Positions 51,619 to 60,178 of a stretch of 64,000 bases of DNA are shown piece by piece. Source of the stretch: Citrobacter freundii (GTDB lineage: Bacteria > Pseudomonadota > Gammaproteobacteria > Enterobacterales > Enterobacteriaceae); NCBI RefSeq assembly GCF_011077955.1, contig NZ_JAALBX010000013.1, forward strand, positions 56,143 through 120,142, written 5' to 3'. The notes beneath the pieces are model-generated. The model did not search any database. It had not been told where the DNA came from and was given only the letters and a program-made list of their open reading frames with translations. Every line of letters starts with the position of its first letter. Positions within the stretch are counted from its first letter, which is position 1. Both the position numbers and the translations under genes were made by a program.

Positions 51619-52818
51619 TCACAGCGATAACAGCCCACCGGAAACGCCACAACACACGACCACGATCCAGGGCCGCCATTTCCAGAACATAAGCGCAACC
51701 AGTGCCACCAGCGCCAGACAAAATTCTTGCGGCCTGTGAATGGCGCTGGTCCATACCGGGTTATAAAGCGCCGCCAGCAGCAACCCTACAACGGCCACAT
51801 TAATGCCAGATAAGGCGGCGCGGATGCGCAGATTGGCTCTTAGCCGCTCCCAGAACGGCAACGCACCGGCAACCAGCAGAAAAGAGGGCGCGAAGATGCT
51901 GATAAGACAGATAATACCGCCTTCCCATCCTGACGGAAGCGGGTGCATCGACGCGCCAAGAAAGGCGGAAAAGGTAAACAGCGGGCCAGGTACCGCCTGC
52001 GCGGCACCATAACCGGCCAGAAACGTATCTTTATTGACCCAGCCTGTCGGGACTACTTCCGCTTCCAGTAAAGGCAACACCACATGACCGCCGCCAAATA
52101 CTAAGGAGCCAGTTCGGTAAAAGGCATCCACCATGGCGAGCGTATGGCTTGGATAAAGAGCGGCAAGGGCGGGTAATCCCACCAGCAGAATCGCAAAAAG
52201 CGCCAGCCAGAATATGCCTGTGTAAAGTTTGCCTGAAACAGGAGTAGGCTCATGCCGTTCGTTTTGAGCCGTTGGGCACACAAAAAGACCGATAATTGCC
52301 GCGCCGCCTATAACGGCGATCTGATTTTGGGCGGCAGGGAAAAGGAGTAAAAGGCAAGCCGCCGCAGCCATGAGGGTGATGCGAATAACGTCGGGGCAAA
52401 GGGTCCGCGCCATTCCCCACACCGCCTGCGCCACCACTGAGACAGCGACCACTTTAAGTCCTTGTAGTGCGCCTGCGGGGAGCAATTCACCGTAACGCGC
52501 CAACCCCAGCGCAAAGAGAATAAGCAGCAGTGCTGAGGGTAAGGTGAATCCCGCCCATGCAGCCAACGCCCCACGATAACCCGCGCGGGTAAGTCCCAGC
52601 GCTATACCAACCTGACTGCTTGCGGGCCCCGGCAGAAACTGGCAAAGCGCAACCAGGTCGGCATAACTTTGCTCGCTTAACCATTTACGCCGCACCACAA
52701 ACTCTTCACGAAAGTAGCCCAGATGCGCAATCGGTCCGCCAAACGAAGTCAGACCAAGCCTCAGGAAGATCATAAAAACGGCGAGTGGGGTGTGGTCCGC
52801 CTTCACGTTATGCCTCAT
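51619..52818 (-). CDS. chrA: Chromate transporter ChrA (long, two-domain CHR)
   Basis: A 399-aa inner-membrane protein exporting chromate. Both CHR domains are present, each starting with the family motif: FLRLGLTSFGGPIAHLGYFREEFV, LCQFLPGPASSQVGIALG in the first half, and GSLVFGGGHVVLPLLEAE, GYGAAQAVPGPLFTFSAFLG in the second. About ten membrane segments. Single gene, no chrB regulator beside it. The 230 bases between it and the hydrolase hold nothing recognised. Confidence 0.93.
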   Translation of the reverse strand: MRHNVKADHTPLAVFMIFLRLGLTSFGGPIAHLGYFREEFVVRRKWLSEQSYADLVALCQFLPGPASSQVGIALGLTRAGYRGALAAWAGFTLPSALLLILFALGLARYGELLPAGALQGLKVVAVSVVAQAVWGMARTLCPDVIRITLMAAAACLLLLFPAAQNQIAVIGGAAIIGLFVCPTAQNERHEPTPVSGKLYTGIFWLALFAILLVGLPALAALYPSHTLAMVDAFYRTGSLVFGGGHVVLPLLEAEVVPTGWVNKDTFLAGYGAAQAVPGPLFTFSAFLGASMHPLPSGWEGGIICLISIFAPSFLLVAGALPFWERLRANLRIRAALSGINVAVVGLLLAALYNPVWTSAIHRPQEFCLALVALVALMFWKWRPWIVVVCCGVSGGLLSL

Positions 52819-53815
52819 CTCATTATGACTCCCTGTAACCGTTAAACACCCTGAATGTCATCGCCGCATAGTAAGACATTCCATTCCAACCGCAATCTAG
52901 TATGACGTATCAGGGAAAAGCGTACTCAGGTTTACTACGCGACAATAATTTGATGACGCAATATATGTACTTTACGCTTACGACAATCTGTTTCCTGCGG
53001 TGACGCACCGTTTATTGTCGCAATGAATAATTGCAAAAAATGATGGTATTTAAAAGGTAGTGTGGTTTTTACGAATAATAACGCATAGCAAAAATAATCC
53101 CTTAATTTTCAGAGTGTGGCTGCGTAATTTTTTGATTTTGTTTAACTATAAATGACCCGGAATGGTTTGAATTTAAGCTGTACAGGAAGTACAGCATTAT
53201 AAATCTCAGGTGAACTTACCTGTTCACAGTCACGATGTATTATTTGGACCAGCGCCGTGATGTCAATGCTGGTCTCTTTTTGATGGTTGAAAATGAATAT
53301 CCATACGAAGTGCTTTACGTAGAAATATAAATTTCTCTAATGCATTATATAACGCCAGGTGTCTATTCCCCTCAGTGAAAAGGGCATCTTTCATGATCTT
53401 ATTTTTTTTGTAAATTTCGCATTGGTGATTGAAATGACTGCAAGCGTTAGCTCGGGCTTTAAGAAGAACACGGTGTCATCTATTAATAAAAAGCAAGGCG
53501 CCATTAACGTTATCACCCCGCCGCAGTGAGCGTCGCACATAGGGTGATGCGTGGATCTGATGGCAGCGAGGTCGTCACAGTCGCTTTATAAACAGCCCCG
53601 AAACGACTGATGGTGGTTGATGAAGGCCATTGAGTCAGGCTAAGTGCAACAGCTGAAAGGTAAAAAATCATATTATTGAGTTAGTTACAAAGTCCGCTGT
53701 GCCGCAAACAGAACCGTTTCAATCTTAACGATTTTTTCGTGAAACCTCACATTGAGGGCAGGCTTGGTGATAAAGTGGGTAACGTTACCGCATGATATCG
53801 CCACGGGAGGCAGCA
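52819..53815. other. 1-kb A/T-rich interval
   Basis: No protein gene seen on either strand. Its middle contains three hairpins and a terminator listed separately as a possible sRNA. The last 10 bases (GGGAGGCAGCA) form the ribosome site of the next gene. Confidence 0.5.
53150..53281 (+). ncRNA. Candidate small RNA with terminator
   Basis: Consecutive structures: GCTGTAC-AGGAA-GTACAGC hairpin (53177-53195); GTGAAC / GTTCAC (53210-53227) competing with AGGT / ACCT; and a terminator GACCAGC / GCTGGTC (53247-53274) followed by TCTTTTT. A TATAAA box near 53145 could be the -10, but no clear -35 is seen. No protein gene precedes the terminator for over 400 bases, which is why a non-coding transcript is proposed. 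Not matched to a known sRNA. Confidence 0.4.
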
Positions 53816-54157
53816 ATGGGCGTTGAATTTTATATAACAAGAGCAGATTTTTGGGCAGATAATGACGATGCGCCGATAACGAGTGAAGAATGGCTTGGTT
53901 ATATTAATAGCGATAATGAACTACATATTGATGCCAGAAATGGCGAGTATTTCGCATTGTGGTCTGGTCCTTCTCACTATGAAGAGCCGTGGCTTGAATG
54001 GAATGCCAGTAATATATATACCAAATGGCCAGATACTTCACTTTATAAAAAGATGTTGAGCATTGCGACATGCCTTAATGCCCATGTTATGGACGATAAT
54101 GGCACTCTCTATCGCTACGAATCGCAATGGGAATATGACCCTTCGTCTGATTGTTAA
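53816..54157 (+). CDS. Hypothetical protein, 113 aa, immunity-protein-like composition
   Basis: Not assigned to a family. Starts MGVEFYITRADFWADND and is acidic and Trp-rich (EEWLGYINSDNELHID, YFALWSGPSHYEEPWLEW, YRYESQWEYDP), a composition common in stand-alone immunity proteins of polymorphic toxins. No toxin gene is adjacent. Start at 53816 behind GGGAGGCAGCA. The promoter region is A/T-rich. Confidence 0.65.
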   Translation: MGVEFYITRADFWADNDDAPITSEEWLGYINSDNELHIDARNGEYFALWSGPSHYEEPWLEWNASNIYTKWPDTSLYKKMLSIATCLNAHVMDDNGTLYRYESQWEYDPSSDC

Positions 54158-54275
54158 TGCCAAAACCCGGCAATTCTGGCCGGTTGTTTGGGCCTGTGAA
54201 AAGGAATGTAAGTGAGCAGCAACGTGGGTAAACTATCATCGAATTTATCCCTATGGAAAATAAGCAGTCCGACGC

Positions 54276-54740
54276 TTAAAGCTTTTTCTTCATAAAGAAA
54301 AGCGTGAATTTTTGCCCGCGTAAATACGCGTCTTTTTCTTCTCTCACAACGCTAAATCCGTGATGTTCAAAAAAAGGCCTGGCGGTAATACTGGCTTCGA
54401 CGGTAATTTCTTTTAAACCCATGTCCTGTGCTTTACTAAACAGACGCTGAATCAAATACGAGCCTTTTCCCTCGCGTTGACGATCATGCGCTACAAAAAA
54501 GTGATTAATATGCCCGTTGTTCTGAAGGTCAGCATAGCCACAGATTTTGCCCTCAAGACAAAGCACCAGTGGTTGTTTATCGCATAGCTCTTGCTTCCAT
54601 TCATTCATGTCATACTCTGCGGGTGCCCACGCCTTGATTTGCTCGTCGGAATAATCACGCGAATTGATGTGATGAACTGTGTTAAAAACCAGCTCCCATA
54701 ACGTTTCTGCATCATCCGGGTGGTAGCGCCTGATAGACAT
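54276..54740 (-). CDS. GNAT-family N-acetyltransferase (YafP-like)
   Basis: A 154-aa acetyl-CoA-dependent acetyltransferase. Acetyl-CoA loop DRQREGKGSYLIQRLF (R/Q-x-x-G-x-G/S), preceded by FFVAHD, and the YafP-type ending ITVEASITARPFFEHHGFSVVREE. The substrate is unknown. Single gene with a weak GGAGTTTGAC ribosome site. Confidence 0.88.
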   Translation of the reverse strand: MSIRRYHPDDAETLWELVFNTVHHINSRDYSDEQIKAWAPAEYDMNEWKQELCDKQPLVLCLEGKICGYADLQNNGHINHFFVAHDRQREGKGSYLIQRLFSKAQDMGLKEITVEASITARPFFEHHGFSVVREEKDAYLRGQKFTLFFMKKKL

Positions 54741-55029
54741 GTCAAACTCCTGTAAGGTGGTGGTAAGACCTACATCTCAAAGAGGCTTAACCAACCAGAA
54801 CGGTTTCTTTTTAAATAACCTGATTGCCTGAGCCTATAAAACGCCTGATATTACAGGCAATTAGCCAAAATAACGTAAAGAAAACTTCATTCAACCAGCC
54901 ATCTTCTGCACAAAATTTGCCTGAAATTGCGCATATTTTCTTATATATCAGGTGAACAGCAGAATACCAGAACCGGTCTCGTCCTCCTCTCAGGCGACAA
55001 TACTATTTTGACCTGCGCCCAACATCCTG

Positions 55030-55148
55030 GATAAAAGATTTCGATGTGGCTCAGAACGGTGATGACATAGTGTTCGGTGAATGGGACTTTGCGCAAAGCG
55101 ATTTCCCCGAGGTCATAATCAGTATGTCGGAATATCTCCAGAAGTGAA
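55030..55148 (-). mobile_element. Decayed left end of an IS3-family element
   Basis: Reading the minus strand from 55148: TTCACTTCTGGAGATATTCC, then GACATACTGATTATG, then GCGCAAAGTCCCATTCACC and GAACACTATGTCATCACCGT. The same order and near-identical bases occur from 63879 at the window end, where they lead into the transposase start. The ATG of orfA is TTG here and later codons drift. No right end is seen; 54741-55029 holds no other feature. Confidence 0.7.
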
Positions 55149-55203
55149 TGACAAGATGACACTGGCGAGCATATAACGGCCTCGCCAGTGGTTGCTGAAT
55201 AAT

Positions 55204-56211
55204 TTATGAAATGGAGAGTGGCAGAATCTCGCCGCCTTCCTGCGCAAGGCGTGTCAGGTAGTGTGATGTATCCAGAATCTGATAAGGAAAGTACAAGCCA
55301 GGCGCGATCGGTGGTTTGCCATCCAGCCCGATCAACCGCTCAAGCAGCAAAGCTATTCCCATTGCGGTCAGAGGGGCCGCACCGCCAGGATGAACGACCG
55401 CATGACGGGTGCGCAGCGGCTGCCCGTCGTGATCCTGGCCAGATATATCAAGGATTATCTCTGTTGATAATGGCTCGCCTTTGCGTCGGCTTGAGCTGAC
55501 ACCCTGGCCCAGGTCGAACTGTACGCTTCGGGCACCTGTCGCGGCTGCCAGGCCTGCGACATCAATGGAAGAAAATCCCGAAGCGTTAATTTTACTGCCG
55601 TCCAGCGCGCAGAAAACCGCTTTTGCGTCATCGCCCTCCCGCCACAGCCAATTCCCTTCCCGGCGCGTAAGAGCGGCAGGCATCAGGCGGTTGAGATAAG
55701 CAAAATCTTCGGCGACTGCCGGCCCACCTGTATCCTGTTCATCAACCAGTGCGCCAATGCGAATCTCATCGACCTGAGCGAAGGATTTCGTCAGATGTAG
55801 CGCGGGAACGGTAGTGGCGCCTACTAACCATTCATAGCCAAGCACCACCGCTGATGCATTCGGTGCCTGCATAAAACATGCGATTTCCGGAGCGATTTCA
55901 AATATCCCTGACGAAATACTCAGGTGCGGCACCCCGCGCGCCTGGGCGAAACGCAACCCGGCAAGTGAATGATCTTTATAAAGAACCACCACCGCACTAA
56001 CGTGTTGTTCTCCCAGACCCAGGTCTGCCGAGTTCATATCGGGCACGATAGCCTGCGCGTTGCCCATTTCTGCCGCCGCGCGCTGGGCTTTAGCGTAATC
56101 GCGGCCACCTATCAGCAAAGGAACATCGGGATAAGCCGCGCGTAGTGCCCGCGCAGTCTGCTGACCAATAGAACCTGAACCACCTAATAAAAGGATAGGA
56201 TTAAAGGACAT
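55204..56211 (-). CDS. Saccharopine dehydrogenase-like NAD(P)-binding protein
   Basis: A 335-aa protein with an N-terminal Rossmann motif (ILLLGGSGSIGQQTARAL), a second-strand IGGRDYAKAQ and a saccharopine dehydrogenase/YwnB-like body (VVLYKDHSLAGLRFAQARGVPHLSISSG). A reductase or dehydrogenase of unknown substrate. I start at 56211 (MSFNPILLLGG); nineteen upstream codons overlap the operator. Divergent from a TetR gene with two operator copies between. Confidence 0.85.
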   Translation of the reverse strand: MSFNPILLLGGSGSIGQQTARALRAAYPDVPLLIGGRDYAKAQRAAAEMGNAQAIVPDMNSADLGLGEQHVSAVVVLYKDHSLAGLRFAQARGVPHLSISSGIFEIAPEIACFMQAPNASAVVLGYEWLVGATTVPALHLTKSFAQVDEIRIGALVDEQDTGGPAVAEDFAYLNRLMPAALTRREGNWLWREGDDAKAVFCALDGSKINASGFSSIDVAGLAAATGARSVQFDLGQGVSSSRRKGEPLSTEIILDISGQDHDGQPLRTRHAVVHPGGAAPLTAMGIALLLERLIGLDGKPPIAPGLYFPYQILDTSHYLTRLAQEGGEILPLSIS

Positions 56212-56239
56212 AGGCGTATTTCCTCTGTTATGTGTTAAG

Positions 56240-56252
56240 CTACTATTAGTAG
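56240..56252. promoter_or_regulatory. Operator copy 1, CTACT-ATT-AGTAG
   Basis: Perfect 5-3-5 palindrome in the divergent promoter between the dehydrogenase and the TetR gene, 29 bases before the dehydrogenase start. Confidence 0.7.
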
Positions 56253-56280
56253 GTAAGGTAGTACGCATTACGCAATTAAT

Positions 56281-56293
56281 CTACTTTTAGTAG
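56281..56293. promoter_or_regulatory. Operator copy 2, CTACT-TTT-AGTAG
   Basis: Same palindrome exactly 41 bases from copy 1 (about four helical turns), 33 bases before the TetR start. Confidence 0.7.
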
Positions 56294-56325
56294 GTTATAT
56301 TTTTTATTAGCTGAGAGCACACAGA

Positions 56326-56943
56326 ATGATGAACCCAAAGAACGTCTCTCTCTCCGGGTCTCGGGCAAAAAGATTAACCAGAGCCGAACGGCGTCAGCAG
56401 CTTCTTGATACCGCGCTTCTGCTCGTGCGCGAGGAAGATGTGGATAGCCTGACGCTTGGGCGGCTTGCCGAGCGGGCAGGCATTTCCAAACCCGTGGTCT
56501 ACGATCATTTTCCAACCCGCTCAGCACTGCTGATCGAACTGTATAAATGGATCGATACGGAACGCGTAAGAAGCTTCGCCGAAATGATGTCCAGAACCCC
56601 TAAAAATGCCCAGGAAACTGCAGACGTCCTGGCGAGCACCTACATCCTTTGTGCCGCCGATACAAAAGGTGAATTCCAGATTATTGGTGCTGCACTGGCA
56701 GGTAGCGAAGAGAAGGCGGTGGTTTTCCAGGAGCTGCTGGATAATTGCGTCGCGATGTTTGTCTCTGTTCTGACGCCGCATGTCGACATATCCCCGGCAT
56801 CGTTACAGCAACTTTGCGTAGGCCTTGTCGGTGCGGGAGAGGCGCTATCGGTGGCGATTACGCGTGGACGCATGCAACATGCTGAGGCTGTAGAGGCTTT
56901 TGCGATGCTTATCAACGGTATTATGACGTTGCAGGAAAAGTGA
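56326..56943 (+). CDS. TetR-family regulator
   Basis: A 205-aa repressor with basic leader KRLTRAERRQQLLDTALLL and HTH DVDSLTLGRLAERAGISKPVVYDHFPTRSALL. The C-terminal ligand domain is of the WHG/TetR_C type. With the two palindromes upstream it probably represses itself and the divergent saccharopine dehydrogenase-like gene. Starts at ATG 56326 or 56329. Confidence 0.9.
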   Translation: MMNPKNVSLSGSRAKRLTRAERRQQLLDTALLLVREEDVDSLTLGRLAERAGISKPVVYDHFPTRSALLIELYKWIDTERVRSFAEMMSRTPKNAQETADVLASTYILCAADTKGEFQIIGAALAGSEEKAVVFQELLDNCVAMFVSVLTPHVDISPASLQQLCVGLVGAGEALSVAITRGRMQHAEAVEAFAMLINGIMTLQEK

Positions 56944-57368
56944 AAAGGATTCATCCCCGCAGGCAGGCGTTGATAGCTACGTTCGTAACGAGTGGGGATG
57001 AGTCATTCATTCTGTAAATCTGGCTGCATACCAACATTTGAAGGCGTCATTGCTGGTGCCTGTAAATGCTTAAAAATTAAAGCCGTTTATTTGAAGAGCG
57101 GAATTATGATGAGATGGCGCAGCCTGCTGAAACAGAAACGCAGCATGATGGTTAAGAAAGATATTAACGACCAGGTCAATGACGAGCGCAACACGCTGGA
57201 ATGGCCTGGTTTATGTTCTCAAAGTAAGTTCATACATTCACCTCCCCGGCAAAGCTGACATGCCCTACAAGCTCAAGGCATAAATAAATCTCCTGGCTTA
57301 CAAGTCAGAGGAGGCGAATTGCGTTATGGTGAAGGCTTACAATAAATAAACCAAAGTGATTGTCGAAT
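56944..57368. other. Gene-free interval
   Basis: About 425 bases. An 88-codon open stretch at 56992-57258 lacks a ribosome site and any family resemblance, so I do not call it. AGAGGAGGCG at 57307 is isolated. Confidence 0.5.
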
Positions 57369-57887
57369 ATGCGAATGTTGACTGTCGTTGATTATGATGA
57401 AAACTGGCCGGCGTTATTCGAGAACGAATGCTCTCTGTTGCAAATGATGCCCGGAAAAGTGATTTCCAACATTCACCACATGGGTAGTACTTCGGTGCCA
57501 GGGTTAGCCGCTAAACCAGTTATAGATATATTAATCGAAGTCACGAGTCTTGATGAACTGGACAGCCTTAATAATGCACTGGAGCATATCGGATATACCG
57601 TGCGTGGGGAAAATGGCATTTCGAATCGTAGGTATTTCACCAAAGGTGGAAATCAGCGTAGCCATCATCTACATGCTTTTGCCATTGGTGATGCTCAAAT
57701 AATAAAACATCTGGCATTTCGTGATTATCTGATAAAAAACAAAGAAGTAGCCGCGAAGTACGCATCAATAAAAAAAGCCGCGATGCTATTATGTGAAAAT
57801 GATAGCCACCGCTATAGCACGTTTAAAGCAGATTTCATTCAAAAGCATCTTCGTCTGGCCCTTATTGATGCAGGTTATATGGACTAG
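57369..57887 (+). CDS. GrpB-family nucleotidyltransferase-like protein
   Basis: A 172-aa protein of the GrpB/UPF0157 family. Hallmarks: VVDYDENWPALFENE, the nucleotidyltransferase motif HHMGSTSVPGLAAKPVIDIL, and HHLHAFAIGD...HLAFRDYL. Physiological role unknown; some relatives are fused to CoaE. Start ATG 57369; a TTG three codons upstream is also in frame, and no strong ribosome site is visible. Confidence 0.88.
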   Translation: MRMLTVVDYDENWPALFENECSLLQMMPGKVISNIHHMGSTSVPGLAAKPVIDILIEVTSLDELDSLNNALEHIGYTVRGENGISNRRYFTKGGNQRSHHLHAFAIGDAQIIKHLAFRDYLIKNKEVAAKYASIKKAAMLLCENDSHRYSTFKADFIQKHLRLALIDAGYMD

Positions 57888-58167
57888 CGCCTCAATTAAC
57901 CCTAAAGCCCATTCTATGGACCGTGAAGATGCTGAAACGCGGCGCGATTGCCGCCATGTGAAAACGGAAGTCAGATCTTCATTATGTTCAAGTGGCCGAT
58001 GCACATCAAAGTCACGTTCGAGAGCGTTGGTAATGCACAACATCGTCCATAAGCTCATCTGTATACTGGATTAACTGCCCTGCTGCGACGATGCTACAGC
58101 CATCATCAGGAATAATCGGTCTGCATATTCTGCCAGCCGATAGACTTCTCAGTGAATTCAAATGACG
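57888..58167. other. Interval with possible gene remnant (minus strand)
   Basis: Read on the minus strand, 58012-58167 is open and encodes a protein-like stretch (RPIIPDDGCSIVAAGQLIQY, then TDELMDDVVHYQRSRT stop) without a start codon. It looks like the C-terminal remnant of an unidentified gene. Nothing else is seen here. Confidence 0.3.
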
Positions 58168-58313
58168 TCATTCAGCCCAGTGCAGAACGGAAGAGAGTCT
58201 TAACCCTTCGGCACAGCCGTACAGCTCGCGGGTGTTATGGGTGGTGATGACGATGCAGTCCGGCATAACCCCTATCTTATGCGGCATCCCGTCAGTAAAA
58301 CCCGCCAGCGCTA
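58168..58313 (-). pseudogene. symE-like toxin remnant 1
   Basis: The minus strand encodes ALAGFTDGMPHKIGVMPDCI, then VITTHNTRELYGCAEGL, resembling the C-terminal half of SymE-family proteins (AGF-x-TG-x-x-V-x-V-M-x-x-C-I-V-I/L). An in-frame TAG lies just upstream and no start remains. SymE is an SOS-induced type I toxin with an AbrB-like fold; here only a fragment persists. Confidence 0.5.
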
Positions 58314-58394
58314 TCTACTCGCCTAAAAAATATCGCGTTGTGAACGGCCCGGCTGAATTACTTGCAGCGGGCAGGGGAGCTGTCCCACACAAAC

Positions 58395-58758
58395 AGTTCG
58401 TTGTCTGTTGTATTTTGTCCCTCAAAAGACTCATGATGTTACTCTCTGTTTAATCTCTATTTTTCAGGACTGCAGGTATTCTTTATCTGGCAGAGCGGTA
58501 GCCTGTCCGCGTCAGAGCCAAAACGCAGGGCGGCAATGCTACCGCAGGGGCCATCGGCGGGTTTATCGCCTCCGCCGGAGCGGATAAGTTTGCTCATGCG
58601 TTGTATGGCAAAGATGCCGATGAATTAAATCCGGACGAGAAGATGGTGGTTCTCAACCTGGTGACAGCCATCGGCGCAGTCGGAGGCGGCGTGGCCAGCG
58701 GTGATACCAGCGGAATGGTGAGCGCAGGCAAAGCGGCGAAGGTGGAGGTTGAGAATAA
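58395..58758 (+). repeat. Direct repeat copy A (CdiA pretoxin segment)
   Basis: 364 bases that recur as copy B at 62208-62583. I count about five substitutions, plus a 12-base in-frame tandem duplication (GCAGTCGGAGGC) in copy B. Both end exactly in the bases encoding the VENN motif, where the cassettes then diverge completely. Both carry the same in-frame TAG at their 5' part. Confidence 0.92.
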
Positions 58759-59491
58759 TGCGCTGGGTCCGAACAGCTTCGGAAAAGGCATGGCTGATAT
58801 GGGGTTATCCCAGCAGTCGCTTGCAGCCAGTATGATCCAGAATGGCGCTACGGCAGATGAGTTAACAGAAGCACTGATTAAAAACTTACAGGGTCAGATA
58901 CCTGAAGGGCAGGATGCCGTTAAAGGTCTGTTGACTGCCTGGGGCGAATTCTTTGGGGTTCAGGTCAGTGCGTTGACCGCAAATGGAGAAATGACACCGC
59001 AACAAGCAGCGGAAATCCTGGCGAGTGGTGTGCCGACGAGTGAAGCAAAACTGATTCAGTATGTAGCAGCTAAAGCGCTTTTATCTGTTGCGAAAAGCTC
59101 CGATCTTGGATTATCACCTGCAAACTAGAAATATGTGGATATCCTTTCGCCGGAAGCGAAACAGCATATTTTATATGGGGATAGCCCCACACAAGGTGGA
59201 CATCTGTATCCCGGAAATCCAGGAAAAACAGTTTTCCCTCCAAGTTGGTCAGCAGACAAGGTTGTTCATACTGTGGGTGATATAGCCACTTCACCCGATA
59301 CCAAATGGTTTGCCCAGACCGGAACGGGCGGGACGTATACAAATGCAGGAAGACCAGCATGATGGGTTGCCTGGGAAGAGCGAGAGGGTGTTAGAGTTCG
59401 TGTGGTATACGAGCCAGCTAGTGGGAAAATAGTAACAGCGTTCCCGGATAATAATCCGACACCTCCAGCTTTAAAGCCAATTAAGAAATAG
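58502..59491 (+). pseudogene. Orphan CdiA-CT cassette 1: VENN pretoxin plus EndoU nuclease, two nonsense codons
   Basis: One frame runs 330 codons. It begins after TAG (58499) with pretoxin sequence (GGNATAGAIGGFIASAGADK, LYGKDADELNPDEKMVVLN) and the VENN motif (KVEVENNALG). After a helical entry region comes a bacterial EndoU RNase domain: EAKQHILYGD...GGHLYPGNPGKTVFPPSWS, with two histidines in the EndoU arrangement, and GVRVRVVYEPASGKIVTAFP at the end. TAG at 59126 and TGA at 59360 interrupt it without frame change. There is no start codon or secretion signal, so it is a silent cassette able to donate a C-terminus by recombination at VENN. Confidence 0.85.
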
Positions 59492-59501
59492 TGTGGGCGC
59501 A

Positions 59502-59753
59502 ATGGATATTAATGACAAAATTAGATCTTTAGGTGAAGGGTTAAAGGACCGATTGGATCCTTCGCTAGTTGACTTTGCTCTAGATTATATTGGGTTCTCA
59601 GAGAACGTATTAGCATTCGAAACGCTATGTGATCACATCGCTGATTATGATGTTGTGATTAGCAAAGATGAATACACACAAGTGCTTAAAATAGCTAATG
59701 ATCTTGGACTAGAAATAGATAGTAGATATACATATATCAATCCAGAGAAATAA
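59502..59753 (+). CDS. MafI-like immunity protein for the EndoU cassette
   Basis: An 83-aa acidic helical protein: LDPSLVDFALDYIGFSENVL, AFETLCDHIADYDVVISKDE, TQVLKIANDLGLEI. This follows the MafI pattern (DAL-x-x-I-x-x-x-E-x-x-LAFE-x-L-C-x-Q/H-I). MafI proteins neutralise EndoU-type MafB toxins of Neisseria, which agrees with the EndoU domain just upstream. ATG at 59502; a GTG at 59493 is also in frame. No clear ribosome site, so expression would rely on coupling or read-in. Confidence 0.8.
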   Translation: MDINDKIRSLGEGLKDRLDPSLVDFALDYIGFSENVLAFETLCDHIADYDVVISKDEYTQVLKIANDLGLEIDSRYTYINPEK

Positions 59754-59773
59754 CATCCTGATAGCTATGACTA

Positions 59774-59794
59774 ATCCCGGCCTGAGGCCGGGAT
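59774..59794 (+). terminator. Hairpin after cassette 1
   Basis: ATCCCGGCC-TGA-GGCCGGGAT perfect 9-bp stem followed by CTTCTTATT, a weak U-rich tail. Confidence 0.65.
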
Positions 59795-59808
59795 CTTCTT
59801 ATTAACCG

Positions 59809-60060
59809 TCAGCCCTTAACCGGCTCGATTACCAGTCATTCCTGTGCCACGCTGACAATGACCGGCGTGTCGGTGCTGAATCCCGCTTCTGCCATCCAGT
59901 TACCGTTCAGGCGCAGTCTGGGGCTGTGGGAAAACCAGATGGCAGTGTAGTTGTGGTGGTAAAGATGCCGGATACTGACATAGCCGATCTTCATCCGCCG
60001 CTGTGCTTTGGAAAAAGATCTTTGGCGTAGAATCGCGTTTACAGGCTCTTTAACAGCGAT
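59809..60060 (-). pseudogene. symE-like toxin remnant 2, nonsense codon near the end
   Basis: Minus strand encodes KAQRRMKIGYVS ... SPRLRLNGNWMAEAGFSTDT, PVIVSVAQE, TGA, LVIEPVKG, stop. This is the SymE pattern (RQLTVGYV ... I-x-LKG-x-WL-x-AGF-x-TG-x-x-V-x-V-x-x-x-C-I-V-I). TGA at 59838-59836 replaces one residue before the last strand. The upstream part of the frame has lost resemblance. Confidence 0.6.
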
Positions 60061-60178
60061 GGGGAAAGATAAAACGGGGAGCAAAACCGCGTATCGGGGC
60101 GTTGCGTCCGGTTCAGCGAAATGCACTGAGAAAATGATTATAATGTACTGATAGTTAAGGATAAATTCTGTTTCGGCG

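Noticed and set aside
54956..55147. Open frame on the plus strand (…WIKDFDVAQNGDDIVFGEWDF…) that looks like an immunity-protein remnant
   Set aside because: The opposite strand is clearly the decayed IS3-family left end also found at 63879-64000; the plus-strand frame is its shadow and has no start codon.
56992..57258. 88-codon plus-strand frame between the TetR and grpB genes
   Set aside because: No ribosome site, irregular composition, and no resemblance to a known protein.
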